Notes: generated by a model from the sequence alone, not told the origin. Positions 8,981 through 19,107 are shown, counted from the first letter of the stretch. The stretch is DNA of 64,000 bases from Gracilimonas sp. (GCF_040218225.1 NZ_JAVJQO010000008.1:862186-926185), one strand, 5' to 3'. A program made the numbers and translations.

Positions 8981-9715
8981 TCACTTTTTATAGAAAACTT
9001 TCTGAAGCACCAATCCCCCCGCAGGTGCTGTAAAAGTTGGAATGTTTGAATCCGGGTTTGTTAAAGCCTCCTCAAACTGTGACATCGTCATTTTGTCTTG
9101 TGCTACGCGCACCATTGTTCCCACCAGTCGGCGTACCATATTCCTCAAAAACCGATTGGCTCTGATATGATACCGGATCACCTCTCCCTCCTGCTCAAAT
9201 TCCGAAAGCTGGATTTCACAAAGGGTCGTCATGTTGTCTTCATTGAACTTAGAAAATCCTGCAAAATCAAACTCCCCTTTCAAGATATTGGCACAACTTT
9301 CCAGTTTAGCAAAGTTGATGGGTTGATTGAGCTGCCACGAATAACGTTCCTTCAACGGCATCCATCTTTTAGTGATGGTGTATTCATACTGTCGGCCAAC
9401 TGCATCAAAACGAGCGTGGAACTCAGCGCCCACCTTTTTTATATCCGTGATTTGAATTTCTTTCCCAATCAGCTTGTTTGCTTTATAGATAAGATCTTCG
9501 GCAGCAACAGTTTCGGGTAAATCTATATGTGCTGTTTGTCCGGTTGCATGTACACCGGCATCGGTTCTCCCCTGCCCTATTATATCAATACTGGATTGCA
9601 GAATCGTAGAGAATGCATCCTCAATAGTTTGCTCAACGGTAGGTGCATTGGGTTGAATCTGCCAGCCTGAAAAATCGGTGCCGTCGTACTCAATCGTAAG
9701 TAGATATCTCTGCAT
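8981..9715 (-). CDS. truA: tRNA pseudouridine(38-40) synthase TruA
   Basis: Converts uridines 38-40 of the tRNA anticodon arm to pseudouridine. The family hallmarks are intact: the start RYLLTIEYDGTDFSGWQIQ, the catalytic loop GQGRTDAGVHATGQ with Asp52 as nucleophile, and the C-terminal FLRNMVRRLVGT RNA-binding segment. Length of 244 residues is normal. I start at 9715, where the family begins; an ATG 27 bases upstream adds a non-conserved tail. The gene is followed by a strong terminator and reads toward a tRNA gene. Confidence 0.95.
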   Translation of the reverse strand: MQRYLLTIEYDGTDFSGWQIQPNAPTVEQTIEDAFSTILQSSIDIIGQGRTDAGVHATGQTAHIDLPETVAAEDLIYKANKLIGKEIQITDIKKVGAEFHARFDAVGRQYEYTITKRWMPLKERYSWQLNQPINFAKLESCANILKGEFDFAGFSKFNEDNMTTLCEIQLSEFEQEGEVIRYHIRANRFLRNMVRRLVGTMVRVAQDKMTMSQFEEALTNPDSNIPTFTAPAGGLVLQKVFYKK

Positions 9716-9834
9716 GTCTGCAATATATGAATGTGATTTCACATTCTTGACATTAGAAAATACATATTCAGTTTCGTCCTGAATTTTATCATCTTTCGTA
9801 AGTAACTGTTAGCCTGAAATTTTGAAAAAATATT

Positions 9835-10875
9835 ATGCGCATAGAACTAGATATCAAGCTTGGTTTTAAAAATGTAATGATCCGGCCAAAACGATCTACC
9901 CTGAAATCACGGGCAGACGTTTCCCTGGAACGGACTTTTAAATTCCTGCATGCCGAAAAAGACTGGACCGGTGTTCCTGTAATGGCTGCCAACATGGATA
10001 CAACGGGGACCTTCGAAATGGCGAAAGCTTTGGCTGAATACAAAATGTTTACCGCCATCCACAAGCATTATTCAATTCAGGAATGGAAAGCTTTCTTAAA
10101 GTCGGCCGATAAAAATATCACGGAGTATATTGCTGTAAGTACCGGAACCGGGTCTTCAGATATGGATAAGCTGGATACACTTATGGAGGAATTTCCTCAG
10201 CTTCGCTTCATTTGCATTGATGTAGCCAACGGTTACTCTGAACACTTCGTAAAGTTCGTGAAAAAAGTACGTGAAAAATATCCCGCAAAAGTAATTATTG
10301 CCGGAAACGTGGTAACAGGTGAAATGGTAGAAGAGTTATTGTTAGCCGGAGCTGATATCATAAAAGTTGGGATTGGCCCCGGATCGGTTTGTACAACCCG
10401 ACTCAAAACCGGTGTAGGTTTTCCTCAGCTGTCTGCTATCATAGAGTGCGCGGATGCTGCTCATGGGCTTGGCGGACAAATTATATCTGATGGGGGCTGT
10501 AAATCCCCTGGTGATGTTTCCAAAGCTTTTGGCGGAGGGGCTGACTTCGTAATGCTTGGCGGGATGTTTTCCGGTCATGAGGAAAGCGGTGGAAAACTGA
10601 TAGAAGAAAATGGCGAAAAATTTAAATCATTCTACGGCATGAGCTCTGAAACCGCTATGGATAAATATGCCGGAGGTGTTGCCGAATACCGGGCCTCAGA
10701 AGGGAAGACAGTGAAAGTGCCTTACCGAGGACCAGTGGAAGATACCGTTCAGGATATCTTGGGTGGGGTGCGTTCTACCTGTACCTATGTAGGTGCCAAA
10801 CAACTAAAAGAGCTGACCAAAAGAACTACCTTCATTCGTGTTCAGGAACAGCTGAATGAGATGTTTTCTGAGTAG
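9835..10875 (+). CDS. guaC: GMP reductase
   Basis: Reduces GMP to IMP with NADPH, linking guanine back to adenine nucleotides. The IMPDH/GMPR barrel is complete: [17 protein letters not shown] near residue 45, the phosphate-binding loop [10 protein letters not shown] with the catalytic Cys at residue 186 (the same number as in E. coli GuaC), and [20 protein letters not shown]. The 346-residue length and the lack of CBS domains separate it from IMP dehydrogenase (guaB). Transcribed away from truA from a shared ~120-base promoter region. Confidence 0.95.
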   Translation: MRIELDIKLGFKNVMIRPKRSTLKSRADVSLERTFKFLHAEKDWTGVPVMAANMDTTGTFEMAKALAEYKMFTAIHKHYSIQEWKAFLKSADKNITEYIAVSTGTGSSDMDKLDTLMEEFPQLRFICIDVANGYSEHFVKFVKKVREKYPAKVIIAGNVVTGEMVEELLLAGADIIKVGIGPGSVCTTRLKTGVGFPQLSAIIECADAAHGLGGQIISDGGCKSPGDVSKAFGGGADFVMLGGMFSGHEESGGKLIEENGEKFKSFYGMSSETAMDKYAGGVAEYRASEGKTVKVPYRGPVEDTVQDILGGVRSTCTYVGAKQLKELTKRTTFIRVQEQLNEMFSE

Positions 10876-10946
10876 GATTAACTTGGTGCTTTTACATGGT
10901 AAGCGATGCCGTAAACGACTTACTTCTCCAATGACTGAAATAAAAT

Positions 10947-11093
10947 TGTCATCCTGAGCGAAGAGACTTTTATGCAGGTTTTGCTGATTGTCGCGAAGGA
11001 TCTCAACGTCAAACATAGCTGATGATTCATGATTTGAGGTCCTTCGTGTTATCTTCCCCAACCCTTCGCTATTCACTACACACTCAGGATGAA
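10947..11093. repeat. family A palindromic repeat, copy A1
   Basis: Begins TGTCATCCTGAGCGAAGAG and ends with CACTCAGGATGA. The outer ends are inverted copies of each other and an inner pair CGAAGGATCTC / GGTCCTTCG is also inverted, so the unit can fold on itself. Other copies are at 11772, 12281, 25152 (diverged) and 63783. Lies between the convergent ends of guaC and the DinB-like gene. Confidence 0.85.
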
Positions 11094-11134
11094 AATATTA
11101 CTCATGAACATCACCCTTTGCTACCCTTTTGACT

Positions 11135-11614
11135 TCACTCCTTATTCAACAACCGAAATATAATCGCCAGCTGACCAATATGATATGCGTTATGTTCCAG
11201 AACCAGTAAGGCTTCACGAAGTAAGGTTTGTCCATCACCGTGGGAAATTTCGGTCTGCAGGTCATTTTTTGGATCCAGAATAAAATTCATCATCTCATCA
11301 CGTTCGTCAAAGAACTGCTTTTTCAGTTCTTCCCATTCTTCTTCACTTGCAGGAGCCTGCTCCATCGGCCAATAATCATCAGGCCAGGTCATTCGCTCAT
11401 AATGGCTGTTTCTGCTAAAATCCAGGATATCATACTGAGCAACCCGTAAATGAAAAAACTGTTCGTAAAAAGAATATGGAAGTCCATCCGGGCGCTTTCC
11501 CAAATCTTCGAAATCAATTTCATCCAGTAAATCCTCTATTTTTATAAATGCCTGCCCGCCTTCCAGTTGGTGTATTAAATGCTCGCGGGTTACCCGCTCT
11601 GAATGCTGTTCCAT
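11135..11614 (-). CDS. DinB-like four-helix metal-binding protein
   Basis: A 159-residue helical protein of the DinB/YfiT-like superfamily. Three His form the expected metal site: one in the N-terminal half (FFHLRVAQYD) and two in HNAYHIGQ near residues 145-152. Members act as thiol-dependent transferases or have unknown roles; the DinB name here is unrelated to DNA polymerase IV. The acidic middle part (ASEEEWEELKKQ) is loop or helix. No partner gene is adjacent. Confidence 0.8.
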   Translation of the reverse strand: MEQHSERVTREHLIHQLEGGQAFIKIEDLLDEIDFEDLGKRPDGLPYSFYEQFFHLRVAQYDILDFSRNSHYERMTWPDDYWPMEQAPASEEEWEELKKQFFDERDEMMNFILDPKNDLQTEISHGDGQTLLREALLVLEHNAYHIGQLAIIFRLLNKE

Positions 11615-11771
11615 GAAGTGCTTTGGCTTTTGTTAGGTTTGAATTCATCCCTTAAATACATGTTATGGGAGAATCATTCAAACTGCATTTAATTCGGATT
11701 TAGAATCGTGAAGCCGTAAATGACTTGTTTGATTTCTTATCGACTCCTCAAACCAATCAAGCAACAAAAAC

Positions 11772-11919
11772 TGTCCTCCTGAGCGAAGAGATGCCATACA
11801 GGTTTAGGTTATAAACGCGAAGGATCTCAACGCCTGACGTCAACGATAAATTACAATTTGATATCCTTTGTGTTCTCCAGCACTACCCTTCGCTACTCAC
11901 TACTCACTCAGGATGACAA
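11772..11919. repeat. family A repeat, copy A2 (left flank of GIY-YIG gene)
   Basis: 148 bases, nearly identical to copy A3 on the other side of the GIY-YIG gene; only a handful of bases differ. Outer arms TGTCCTCCTGAG / CTCAGGATGACA, inner arms CGAAGGAT / ATCCTTTG. Same orientation as A3, so the gene is bracketed by direct copies of a palindromic unit. Confidence 0.9.
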
Positions 11920-11974
11920 TTGAGGGTAGCCGGAAAAATCTGTAAGTAATTCTTTTAAATGTGCTCTAACAAAC

Positions 11975-12265
11975 ATGAGTAAATCTTATTATGCATACAT
12001 ATTGAGCAATAGCTCCAGGATGCTTTACACTGGAATGACTAATGATCTGCAGCACAGAGTTTATCAGCACAAGCAAAAGCTGATTGATGGTTTCACTAAG
12101 AAATATAACTTACACAAACTGGTCTATTATGCCGAAACAGATGATGTTGGATATGCCATTCAGAGAGAAGAAGAAATCAAGGGTTGGAGTCGAAAGAAGA
12201 AAAAGCAATTAATAGATAGTATGAATCCGAAGTGGAATGACCTGGCCAAGGATTGGTATTCATAA
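11975..12265 (+). CDS. single-domain GIY-YIG nuclease (family A repeat associated)
   Basis: A 96-residue protein that is just a GIY-YIG endonuclease domain: YAYILSN and LYTGMT stand for the GIY and YIG strands, HRVYQHK holds the catalytic Arg, EEEIKGW holds the metal-binding Glu, and the tail is SMNPKWNDLAKDWYS. No DNA-binding extension is present. It is bracketed by near-identical repeats A2 and A3, only 55 bases upstream and 15 bases downstream. Its ending DLAKDWYS reappears as a gene remnant at 63976 next to repeat A4. I infer that the gene and the repeats move or spread together; the nuclease target is not known. Confidence 0.9.
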   Translation: MSKSYYAYILSNSSRMLYTGMTNDLQHRVYQHKQKLIDGFTKKYNLHKLVYYAETDDVGYAIQREEEIKGWSRKKKKQLIDSMNPKWNDLAKDWYS

Positions 12266-12280
12266 ATCAGCAACAAATAT

Positions 12281-12427
12281 TGTCATCCTGAGCGAAGAGA
12301 TGCCATACAGGTTTAGGTTATAAACGCGAAGGATCTCAACGCCTGACGTCAACGATAAATTACAATTTGATATCCTTCGTGTTCTCCAGCACTACCCTTC
12401 GCTACTCACTACGCACTCAGGATGACA
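12281..12427. repeat. family A repeat, copy A3 (right flank of GIY-YIG gene)
   Basis: 147 bases with perfect 12-base outer arms TGTCATCCTGAG / CTCAGGATGACA and inner arms CGAAGGAT / ATCCTTCG. Nearly identical to A2 over its whole length, implying recent duplication or gene conversion. Confidence 0.9.
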
Positions 12428-12582
12428 TTGTGAAACTGATTCTTTCATCCCTTGAAGAAAAGTCGTAATGAACCCTTCATCCATACCTCACTCCGACCAA
12501 CTCCAAATAAAAAATAATGGATTTATATCCCCTTCAGATTGTTTAATTTCCATAACAGTTTCAATTTAATACTTACTACTGC

Positions 12583-15036
12583 ATGAACACTTTTTTAAAG
12601 CTGTTGATCTTCTTTTTCATTCTGATCCTGGGCTTTGCCGGCCTGGCTTTCTACTGGACCTTCTACAAACCCCTGCCCGATTATGAAGAAACCATTACCA
12701 TGAATGGGCTTTCTGAAGAGGTTCAAATTCATTGGGACGCATACGGCGTTCCTCATATCTATGCCCGCAATGTGCAAGATTTATACTATGCGTTAGGCTA
12801 TGTTCATGCACAAGACCGGCTTTGGCAAATGACACTCACACAGATCGCTGCCGAAGGCCGGTTTGCGGAGTTCTTTGGAAATGATCAGGAGCTTATCAAT
12901 CTGGATAAATATCAGCGGACGCTCGGCTTCTGGAAAATTGCGCAACAGCTTGTAGATACTCTTGGACAGCAAGAGCGATCTGTATTGAATGCCTATTCAA
13001 ATGGAGTGAATGCATTTGTAGATGACAACTCAAATCGTTTGCCGGTTGAGTTTTCATTGACCGGAATCCAGCCGCTTGAATGGAATCCCGCCCGTTCACT
13101 GGCCGTCAGCCGGCTCATGAGCTGGGAATTGAATATGGGCTGGTGGAGTGAAGTTACCTACGGTTATTTACAGGAAAAACTACCAGCCAACCAGTTTGAT
13201 CAGCTTCAATTGAGATTCCCTGATACAGCTCCAACCTCATTGGATGATACCGAATCCATGGGCTTTTCTTCAGCGCTGATGCCTATGCTGCAACAGGAAA
13301 TTAACAAACGTGAACTGCTTGAAATGGAAGGAACTCATGTTGGGAGTAATGCATGGGTGATAGATGGTTCCAAATCAGAATCGGGTTATCCACTTCTTGC
13401 CGGTGATCCGCATCTTGGATTGGATATGCCCGGTAAATGGTATGAGGTACACCTGAATCTGAATGGAAAGAACGTATCGGGTGCTACCCTTGCCGGAGTG
13501 CCGGCTATAATCATTGGCCAAAACGATCGGATGGCATGGTCATTTACCAGTATCATGAGTGATGACACTGACTTCTTTCTCGAGCAAGTAGATCCACAGG
13601 ATCGTGGCCGATATGTAGCCGATTCTCTAAACGACTCCACTGCTTCTTACCAACAGTTCAATAAAATTCGGGAGATTATAAAAGTTAAAGACGGTGATGA
13701 CCAGTCTTTTGAAATTCGCTACACCAAACACGGACCGGTCATTTCTGACATCTATCCGGTTCAGGCTTTGACGGAAGATAAAGTTATAACCATGCAGTGG
13801 ACGGGCTATGAAATGAGTAACGAGATGCGGACGCTGTATCAAATCAACTGGGCAGATAATTTTCAGGATTTCAAGGACGCCCTCCCAACTTTTGGTGTGC
13901 CGGGTTTGAACCTGATGTATGGTGATGTAGAAGGCAACATCGCAATGTATTCGGTGGCCAAACTTCCTATCCGAACCGGCGACCCGATTACCTTGAGACG
14001 AGGCTGGGACCCATCACAGGACTGGCAGGGCTTTATTCCTCATGAACAAATGCCCCGGCTAATTAATCCGGAAGATGGCTGGATTGCCAATGCCAACAAT
14101 AAAATCACTACCGACAGTTACCCTTATTATATTGCCACATTCTGGGAGCCCCCTTCAAGGATTGAACGCATTGAACAAATTCTGACTTCAGATTCCACTT
14201 TGGGATACGACCAATTTCAGCAGCTACAAAACGATTCTTACTCTGCCTTTGCAGCCAAACTGACGCCAAAGATCCTCGAGATCATTAAGGGGCAGGATGC
14301 ATATAATTTTGACCTTCCCATTTCCTACCTGGAGAACTGGAACTATCAGTACGATTTGAAATCAACCGCCGCTTCTATTTTTGACGTTTTCTTTGTGAAC
14401 TTTACACAAAACACGCTTAAGGATGACTTCGGCGATGTAGCCTACTCCAATTTCATTCATCATGAGAATATCCCGGTCCGGACTATGTCATCGCTCATAG
14501 ATACAGAAAGTTCTTTATTCGATAATCTGGCTACCGACTCCGTTGAGACCAAAGAAGATATGGTGGTAAAAAGCATGCAGGATGCCATTCTGTTTTTAAG
14601 TGATTCTCTGGGCAGTGAACCATTTGAATGGAGATGGGAGCAGCTTCATACACTCAGGCTGGAACCGCCACTCTTATCTCAGGCAGCCAAAGACCCGGAA
14701 GCACCAAAAGCATTGAAACTCATTGTGGATAACGTACTCAGTAAAGGTCCATATAAAGTCCCCAGCCACGGTATGAGCGTAAATAATGGTCAATATCGCT
14801 GGAATAATGCTTTTGAAATGATACTTGGGCCTTCCATACGTCGTATTTCTGATTTATCTGATATGAGCAAGAGCAAAAGCATCCTGCCTACCGGACAATC
14901 CGGGAATCCGTTATCAGACCATTATGGCGACCAAACCGATCTGTGGCTCGATGGTCAGTACAGATGGCTTTACCAGGATTCAACCCTTTTTGAAGAGGTG
15001 GAAATCCGAACGATGCGATTGGTGCCGGTGGAGTAA
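12583..15036 (+). CDS. penicillin acylase family (Ntn) hydrolase
   Basis: An 817-residue N-terminal-nucleophile amidohydrolase precursor. Residues ~5-27 form a membrane/signal segment, followed by the alpha part (IHWDAYGVPHIYARN, ALGYVHAQDRLWQM). The autoprocessing site is THVG/SNAWVIDG with Ser255 as the new N-terminal nucleophile of the beta chain. Other family marks are LLAGDPHLGLDMPGKWYEV, ATLAGVPAIIIGQNDRMAW and WIANANNKI. Related enzymes cleave beta-lactam side chains, acyl-homoserine lactones or acyl peptides; the substrate here cannot be told. Probably periplasmic and membrane anchored. Transcribed alone. Confidence 0.9.
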   Translation: MNTFLKLLIFFFILILGFAGLAFYWTFYKPLPDYEETITMNGLSEEVQIHWDAYGVPHIYARNVQDLYYALGYVHAQDRLWQMTLTQIAAEGRFAEFFGNDQELINLDKYQRTLGFWKIAQQLVDTLGQQERSVLNAYSNGVNAFVDDNSNRLPVEFSLTGIQPLEWNPARSLAVSRLMSWELNMGWWSEVTYGYLQEKLPANQFDQLQLRFPDTAPTSLDDTESMGFSSALMPMLQQEINKRELLEMEGTHVGSNAWVIDGSKSESGYPLLAGDPHLGLDMPGKWYEVHLNLNGKNVSGATLAGVPAIIIGQNDRMAWSFTSIMSDDTDFFLEQVDPQDRGRYVADSLNDSTASYQQFNKIREIIKVKDGDDQSFEIRYTKHGPVISDIYPVQALTEDKVITMQWTGYEMSNEMRTLYQINWADNFQDFKDALPTFGVPGLNLMYGDVEGNIAMYSVAKLPIRTGDPITLRRGWDPSQDWQGFIPHEQMPRLINPEDGWIANANNKITTDSYPYYIATFWEPPSRIERIEQILTSDSTLGYDQFQQLQNDSYSAFAAKLTPKILEIIKGQDAYNFDLPISYLENWNYQYDLKSTAASIFDVFFVNFTQNTLKDDFGDVAYSNFIHHENIPVRTMSSLIDTESSLFDNLATDSVETKEDMVVKSMQDAILFLSDSLGSEPFEWRWEQLHTLRLEPPLLSQAAKDPEAPKALKLIVDNVLSKGPYKVPSHGMSVNNGQYRWNNAFEMILGPSIRRISDLSDMSKSKSILPTGQSGNPLSDHYGDQTDLWLDGQYRWLYQDSTLFEEVEIRTMRLVPVE

Positions 15037-15321
15037 ATCTGTATAATTGTTTTTCTCCATCATCTCTTATAAATGATGCCGTAAACGACTCGCTTGCTTA
15101 CCGGAATGCACCCAATCATCAAACACCATCTTCCCATCTGCAACCCTCTCTTCCGGTAAACAAGCGAAGGGTTTCAGCCCTTCGTGAAGTGTGATGGGGC
15201 GCATATGTTTGCACCCTCGCTGCATTCACCAATTTTAACAAATCCATCCGCAACAAGAATATTTACAGCAGCGTATTTCCCCACCACGTATATTCCGACT
15301 TAACCAAACTCAACACATCCC
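15037..15321. other. intergenic, small inverted repeats
   Basis: 285 bases between two rightward genes. Holds the phrase GATGCCGTAAACGACT, also seen after guaC near 10905 (and diverged near 11709), and the inverted repeat GCTTACCGGAA / CTTCCGGTAAACAAGC spanning 15092-15165. These look like another minor interspersed repeat. The promoter of the M16 peptidase gene must lie at the right end. Confidence 0.4.
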
Positions 15322-18159
15322 ATGAAGCCACGCATTCTCTATCTTTTCTCCACACTTTTACTCACTTCTTTTCTCGCCATATCTTGTGTACAAAAGCAAA
15401 ATGAGTTCTCTGTTGACTATGAAAAATTCACGCTAGACAATGGTCTGGAAGTTATCTTTCATAAAGACAATTCCGACCCTGTTGTTGCGGTAGCACTGAC
15501 TTTCCACGTCGGTTCAGCCCGTGAAATTGAAGGGCGCACCGGTTTTGCCCACCTATTCGAGCATCTGCTGTTTCTGGAATCCGAGAACCTTGGCAAAGGC
15601 GGGTTGGATAAAATGAGCAGCCGAATCGGAGGTTCAGGAGCAAACGGCTCAACCAGTCGTGACCGAACTAATTATTTCCAGACAGTTCCTAAAGATGCCC
15701 TGGAAAAAATGATTTGGGCCGAAGCTGATAAACTGGGCTTTTTCATTAATACCGTAACCGAAGCGGTACTCGCCAAGGAGAAGCAGGTGGTCAAGAATGA
15801 GAAGCGCCAGGGAGTGGATAATGCGCCTTATGGTCATGCCAATTACGTGGTTGGCAAGAATATGTATCCAAAAGAACACCCATACAACTGGCAGGTTATT
15901 GGTTCTCTGGAGGACCTCCAGAATGCCACTCTTCAGGATGTAAAAGACTTCTACAATCGCTGGTATGTTCCAAATAATGCCACTTTAGTACTTGCCGGTG
16001 ATTTTGATTCTGATCAGGCCAAGGAATGGATCCACAAGTATTTTGATGAAATTCCCCGTGGCGAAGAAATTGAACCGCTACCGGATATGCCAGCATCTTT
16101 GGATCAAACCAAGAAAAAATATTATGAAGATAATTTCGCCCGTTTGCCTGAATTACGAATGGTTTGGCCGGGTGTCGATTTATATCATGAAGATGCATAC
16201 GCACTGGACATCCTCACCGAACTTCTGGCTGATGGGAAAAAAGCGCCGTTTTATAAAGTGTTGGTTGAAGAGCAGGAATTGACTTCCAATGTGTTCATGA
16301 ACAGCGGAAATTCTGAATTGGCTGGTGAAATTTCGTTCATCACCCGTGCATATCCGAATACGGACCTGAATGACGTTGCCGGAGCCGTAAACGAGGCTTT
16401 TATGTTGTTTGAGCAAGAAGGATTTACACAAGCTGACCTTGATCGCATCAAAGCGGGCATCGAAACCGATTTCTATAATGGTCTTTCAAGTGTGCTTGGA
16501 AAGGCATTTCAGCTGGCTCAGTACAACATCTTTGCAGATAACCCCGGTTATATCAACAAAGACATCCAGAAAACGCTGGCTGTGACTAAAGAAGATGTAA
16601 TGCGGGTATATCAGAAATACATCAAAGGCCAGCATTTCGTAGCCACCAGCTTTGTACCACAGGGCCAGGAAGAACTGGCGCTGAAAGGATCTGAACTGGC
16701 TGAAGTAGTCGAAGAAGAGATTGTTCAAAATGGAGAAGGCGAAAGCTTTACCCTTCCCGAGGAAACAGCTTATGAAAAAACGCCATCCAGCTTTGACCGT
16801 TCTGTGGAACCTCCCTATGGTGAAAGTCCGGATTTGAAAGTACCTGAAGTTTGGGAAACGGAGCTTTCGAATGGACTGGATGTATATGGAATTGAAAACT
16901 ACGAGCTGCCTTTGGTTGAATTTGAGATCACCATTAAAGGCGGATTGATGCTGGAAAATCCAGATAAAACCGGTGTAGCCAATTTGGTTGCAGAACTCTT
17001 AACCAAAGGAACTGCCAATAAAACCCCGGAAGAACTGGAACAAGCCATCGATGAGCTGGGCGCAAGCATAAATATAAACTCAGGCCGTCAATCTATTACC
17101 ATCAGGGGGAACTCACTTGCTCGTTATTACGATGAAACCCTTAAGCTGGTAGAGGAAATGCTGCTGGAACCCCGCTGGGATGAACGCGAGTTTGATCTGG
17201 CTAAACAGAGCACGATGAGTCAGATTGCTCAGCAAAGTGCCAATCCAAATAGTATTGCCACCAACACCTTCAATAAATTACTGTATGGTGAAGATCATAT
17301 TTTATCCTTCAACCCTATCGGTACTACAAACAGTATCGAAGCAATAACGCTGGATGACCTGAAATCCTATTATGAAAATTACTTGTCTCCTTCCGTAGCT
17401 GATATGCATGTGGTTGGAGCTATTGATCAGGGTGAAGTTGTAGCCTCGCTCAAAAGCATTAACGAGCGATGGGAATCAAAAGAGGTTGAAATCCCTGAAT
17501 CTGAATCGCCGGAATCTCCTTCCGCTTCAAAAGTATATTTCTATGATGTACCGGATGCCAAACAATCCGTTTTGCGATTTGGTTATCTGGCCATGCCTGA
17601 AACCCATCCCGACTTCTATCCGGCTGAAGTAATGAACTACAAGCTTGGTGGCGGTGGTTTTGCTTCCCGTTTCACTCAGGAACTCAGAGAAGGTAAAGGC
17701 TACACCTATGGAATTGGCTCCGGATTTTCCGGTTCTGATATCGCCGGTCCGTTTATGATTTCAAGTGGTGTACGAACCAATGTGACATATGAATCAGCGG
17801 CTCTGGTCAAAGAAATTCTGGAAAATTATCCCGACACTTTCACCGAAGAAGATCTTGAAAACACCAAGAGCTTCCTGCTGAAAAGTAATGCCCGCCGGTT
17901 TGAAACCTTAGGCGCCAAACTGAATATGCTGGAAAATATCAGTGCTTATGGCTGGTCACCTGACTACATCAAGCAGCGCGAAGAAATCGTTAAGAATATG
18001 ACCCAAGAGCGTATCCGGGAGCTGGCCGAAACCTATGCTAATCCGGATAAAATGATCTGGCTGGTGGTGGGCGATGCCAAAACACAAATGGATCGTTTAG
18101 AACAACTTGGCTTTGGAGAACCTGTGTTGGTTAACGAATCCTTCAAAGAAGGCAATTAG
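15322..18159 (+). CDS. M16 (insulinase-type) zinc metallopeptidase, lipoprotein
   Basis: A 945-residue protein with two fused M16 halves. A lipoprotein signal ends in AISC (near residue 22). The first half has the inverted zinc motif HLFEH at residues 77-81, with the distal Glu likely in EKQVVKNEKRQ. The second half (from ~residue 500) lacks the zinc motif but keeps GGGFASRFTQELREGKGYTYG, the substrate-binding R/Y segment. This active plus inactive arrangement is normal for the family. It should degrade peptides on the periplasmic side of a membrane. The neighbouring convergent M23 gene is separated by an inverted repeat. Confidence 0.92.
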   Translation: MKPRILYLFSTLLLTSFLAISCVQKQNEFSVDYEKFTLDNGLEVIFHKDNSDPVVAVALTFHVGSAREIEGRTGFAHLFEHLLFLESENLGKGGLDKMSSRIGGSGANGSTSRDRTNYFQTVPKDALEKMIWAEADKLGFFINTVTEAVLAKEKQVVKNEKRQGVDNAPYGHANYVVGKNMYPKEHPYNWQVIGSLEDLQNATLQDVKDFYNRWYVPNNATLVLAGDFDSDQAKEWIHKYFDEIPRGEEIEPLPDMPASLDQTKKKYYEDNFARLPELRMVWPGVDLYHEDAYALDILTELLADGKKAPFYKVLVEEQELTSNVFMNSGNSELAGEISFITRAYPNTDLNDVAGAVNEAFMLFEQEGFTQADLDRIKAGIETDFYNGLSSVLGKAFQLAQYNIFADNPGYINKDIQKTLAVTKEDVMRVYQKYIKGQHFVATSFVPQGQEELALKGSELAEVVEEEIVQNGEGESFTLPEETAYEKTPSSFDRSVEPPYGESPDLKVPEVWETELSNGLDVYGIENYELPLVEFEITIKGGLMLENPDKTGVANLVAELLTKGTANKTPEELEQAIDELGASININSGRQSITIRGNSLARYYDETLKLVEEMLLEPRWDEREFDLAKQSTMSQIAQQSANPNSIATNTFNKLLYGEDHILSFNPIGTTNSIEAITLDDLKSYYENYLSPSVADMHVVGAIDQGEVVASLKSINERWESKEVEIPESESPESPSASKVYFYDVPDAKQSVLRFGYLAMPETHPDFYPAEVMNYKLGGGGFASRFTQELREGKGYTYGIGSGFSGSDIAGPFMISSGVRTNVTYESAALVKEILENYPDTFTEEDLENTKSFLLKSNARRFETLGAKLNMLENISAYGWSPDYIKQREEIVKNMTQERIRELAETYANPDKMIWLVVGDAKTQMDRLEQLGFGEPVLVNESFKEGN

Positions 18160-18164
18160 GAATA

Positions 18165-18230
18165 AGTAGTGAGTTATGAGGACTGAGTAAAATGGTTAAG
18201 TCAAAATCTCATAACCCGTAACTCACTACT
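18165..18230. terminator. inverted repeat between convergent genes
   Basis: Perfect 12-base arms AGTAGTGAGTTA / TAACTCACTACT separated by about 42 bases that include further pairing (ATGAG / CTCAT). It lies between the M16 and M23 genes, which converge, so it may stop both transcripts, though it has no T run. Confidence 0.45.
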
Positions 18231-18244
18231 CATAACTAACCAAA

Positions 18245-19051
18245 TCAATAACCGATATAACTCTGGCCTTCTTTTAGTTCAATAATGCCATCTTTGGTGG
18301 TGAATTTCACCGGTATCGAAATAAAACCACCACCTCTTTTGGCTTTTTTGACCGTAAAATGAAGGTGCGGACCGGTAGCATATCCTGTAGCGCCGGAATA
18401 CCCGATAAGCTGGCCTGTTCTCACTTCCTGGCCCAAACGAACTTCAACGCCCTGATGTCTCAAATGTGAGTAATCGGCAAAAGTGCCGTCATCATGCAAA
18501 ATGGTGATGAAGTTAGCGTACTCCATCATGTCTTCTGTACCTCCTCCCCGATTATGCTCCTCCTCCATCATCACGACCTTACCGCTGCGTGCTGCATAGA
18601 TTCTTGTGCCCTTTGGCATGTTGAAGTCCAGCGCATGCTGCAAATCCCCATAATGAGAAAACGATCCTCCAAATCCCTGATCTACTTTATAGGTCTCTCC
18701 CACAGGAAATGGCAGCCGATAAGCAAATGAATCATTATGACGGGCAAAAATGCTACCCACATAATACCGGTATTTGGTGCTGAGATCCCATCCCTGGCTA
18801 AGGTCGGTATATTTGAAACTTACCAAAAGCTGGTTGCTCTGAGGCGGAATAAAGTCAATTACCGGGAGTCTTTTGTTCTCCTCCAGTCTCTCTGTTTCTG
18901 CATCCAGTTCAATCGTCACAGGAAATAAATGCGTATTCCTTGCGTGCAATTCAATATGCTCTTCCTTTTCTACCCTGTAAACTTCAACCGATCCTTCGTC
19001 CTGAGCTAAAAATCCTATACTCAACAATAATATGAACCAAAATGACTTCAT
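18245..19051 (-). CDS. secreted M23 peptidoglycan endopeptidase
   Basis: A 268-residue protein with an N-terminal signal peptide (hydrophobic run ending FLAQ). The C-terminal half is a LytM/M23 domain: HALDFNMPKGTRIYAARSGKVV supplies the first His and Asp ligands, SHLRHQG the middle part, and GPHLHFTVKK the final HxH. All expected zinc ligands appear present, so it should cut peptide cross-links in peptidoglycan. The N-terminal half is beta-rich and probably an extracytoplasmic accessory domain. Divergent from the ECF sigma gene. Confidence 0.9.
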   Translation of the reverse strand: MKSFWFILLLSIGFLAQDEGSVEVYRVEKEEHIELHARNTHLFPVTIELDAETERLEENKRLPVIDFIPPQSNQLLVSFKYTDLSQGWDLSTKYRYYVGSIFARHNDSFAYRLPFPVGETYKVDQGFGGSFSHYGDLQHALDFNMPKGTRIYAARSGKVVMMEEEHNRGGGTEDMMEYANFITILHDDGTFADYSHLRHQGVEVRLGQEVRTGQLIGYSGATGYATGPHLHFTVKKAKRGGGFISIPVKFTTKDGIIELKEGQSYIGY

Positions 19052-19107
19052 CTGATTTCTTATTCTAAGGTATTTTATTGAAATTCGGTCCTAATTAAAT
19101 TTCATCT

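Noticed and set aside
11135..11614. DNA polymerase IV (dinB)
   Set aside because: The 159-residue protein has the HNAYHIGQ metal motif of the DinB/YfiT-like helical family, not a polymerase.
11772..12427. Classical insertion sequence
   Set aside because: No DDE, HUH or RAYT transposase; the only gene is a GIY-YIG nuclease and the flanking copies are themselves palindromic.
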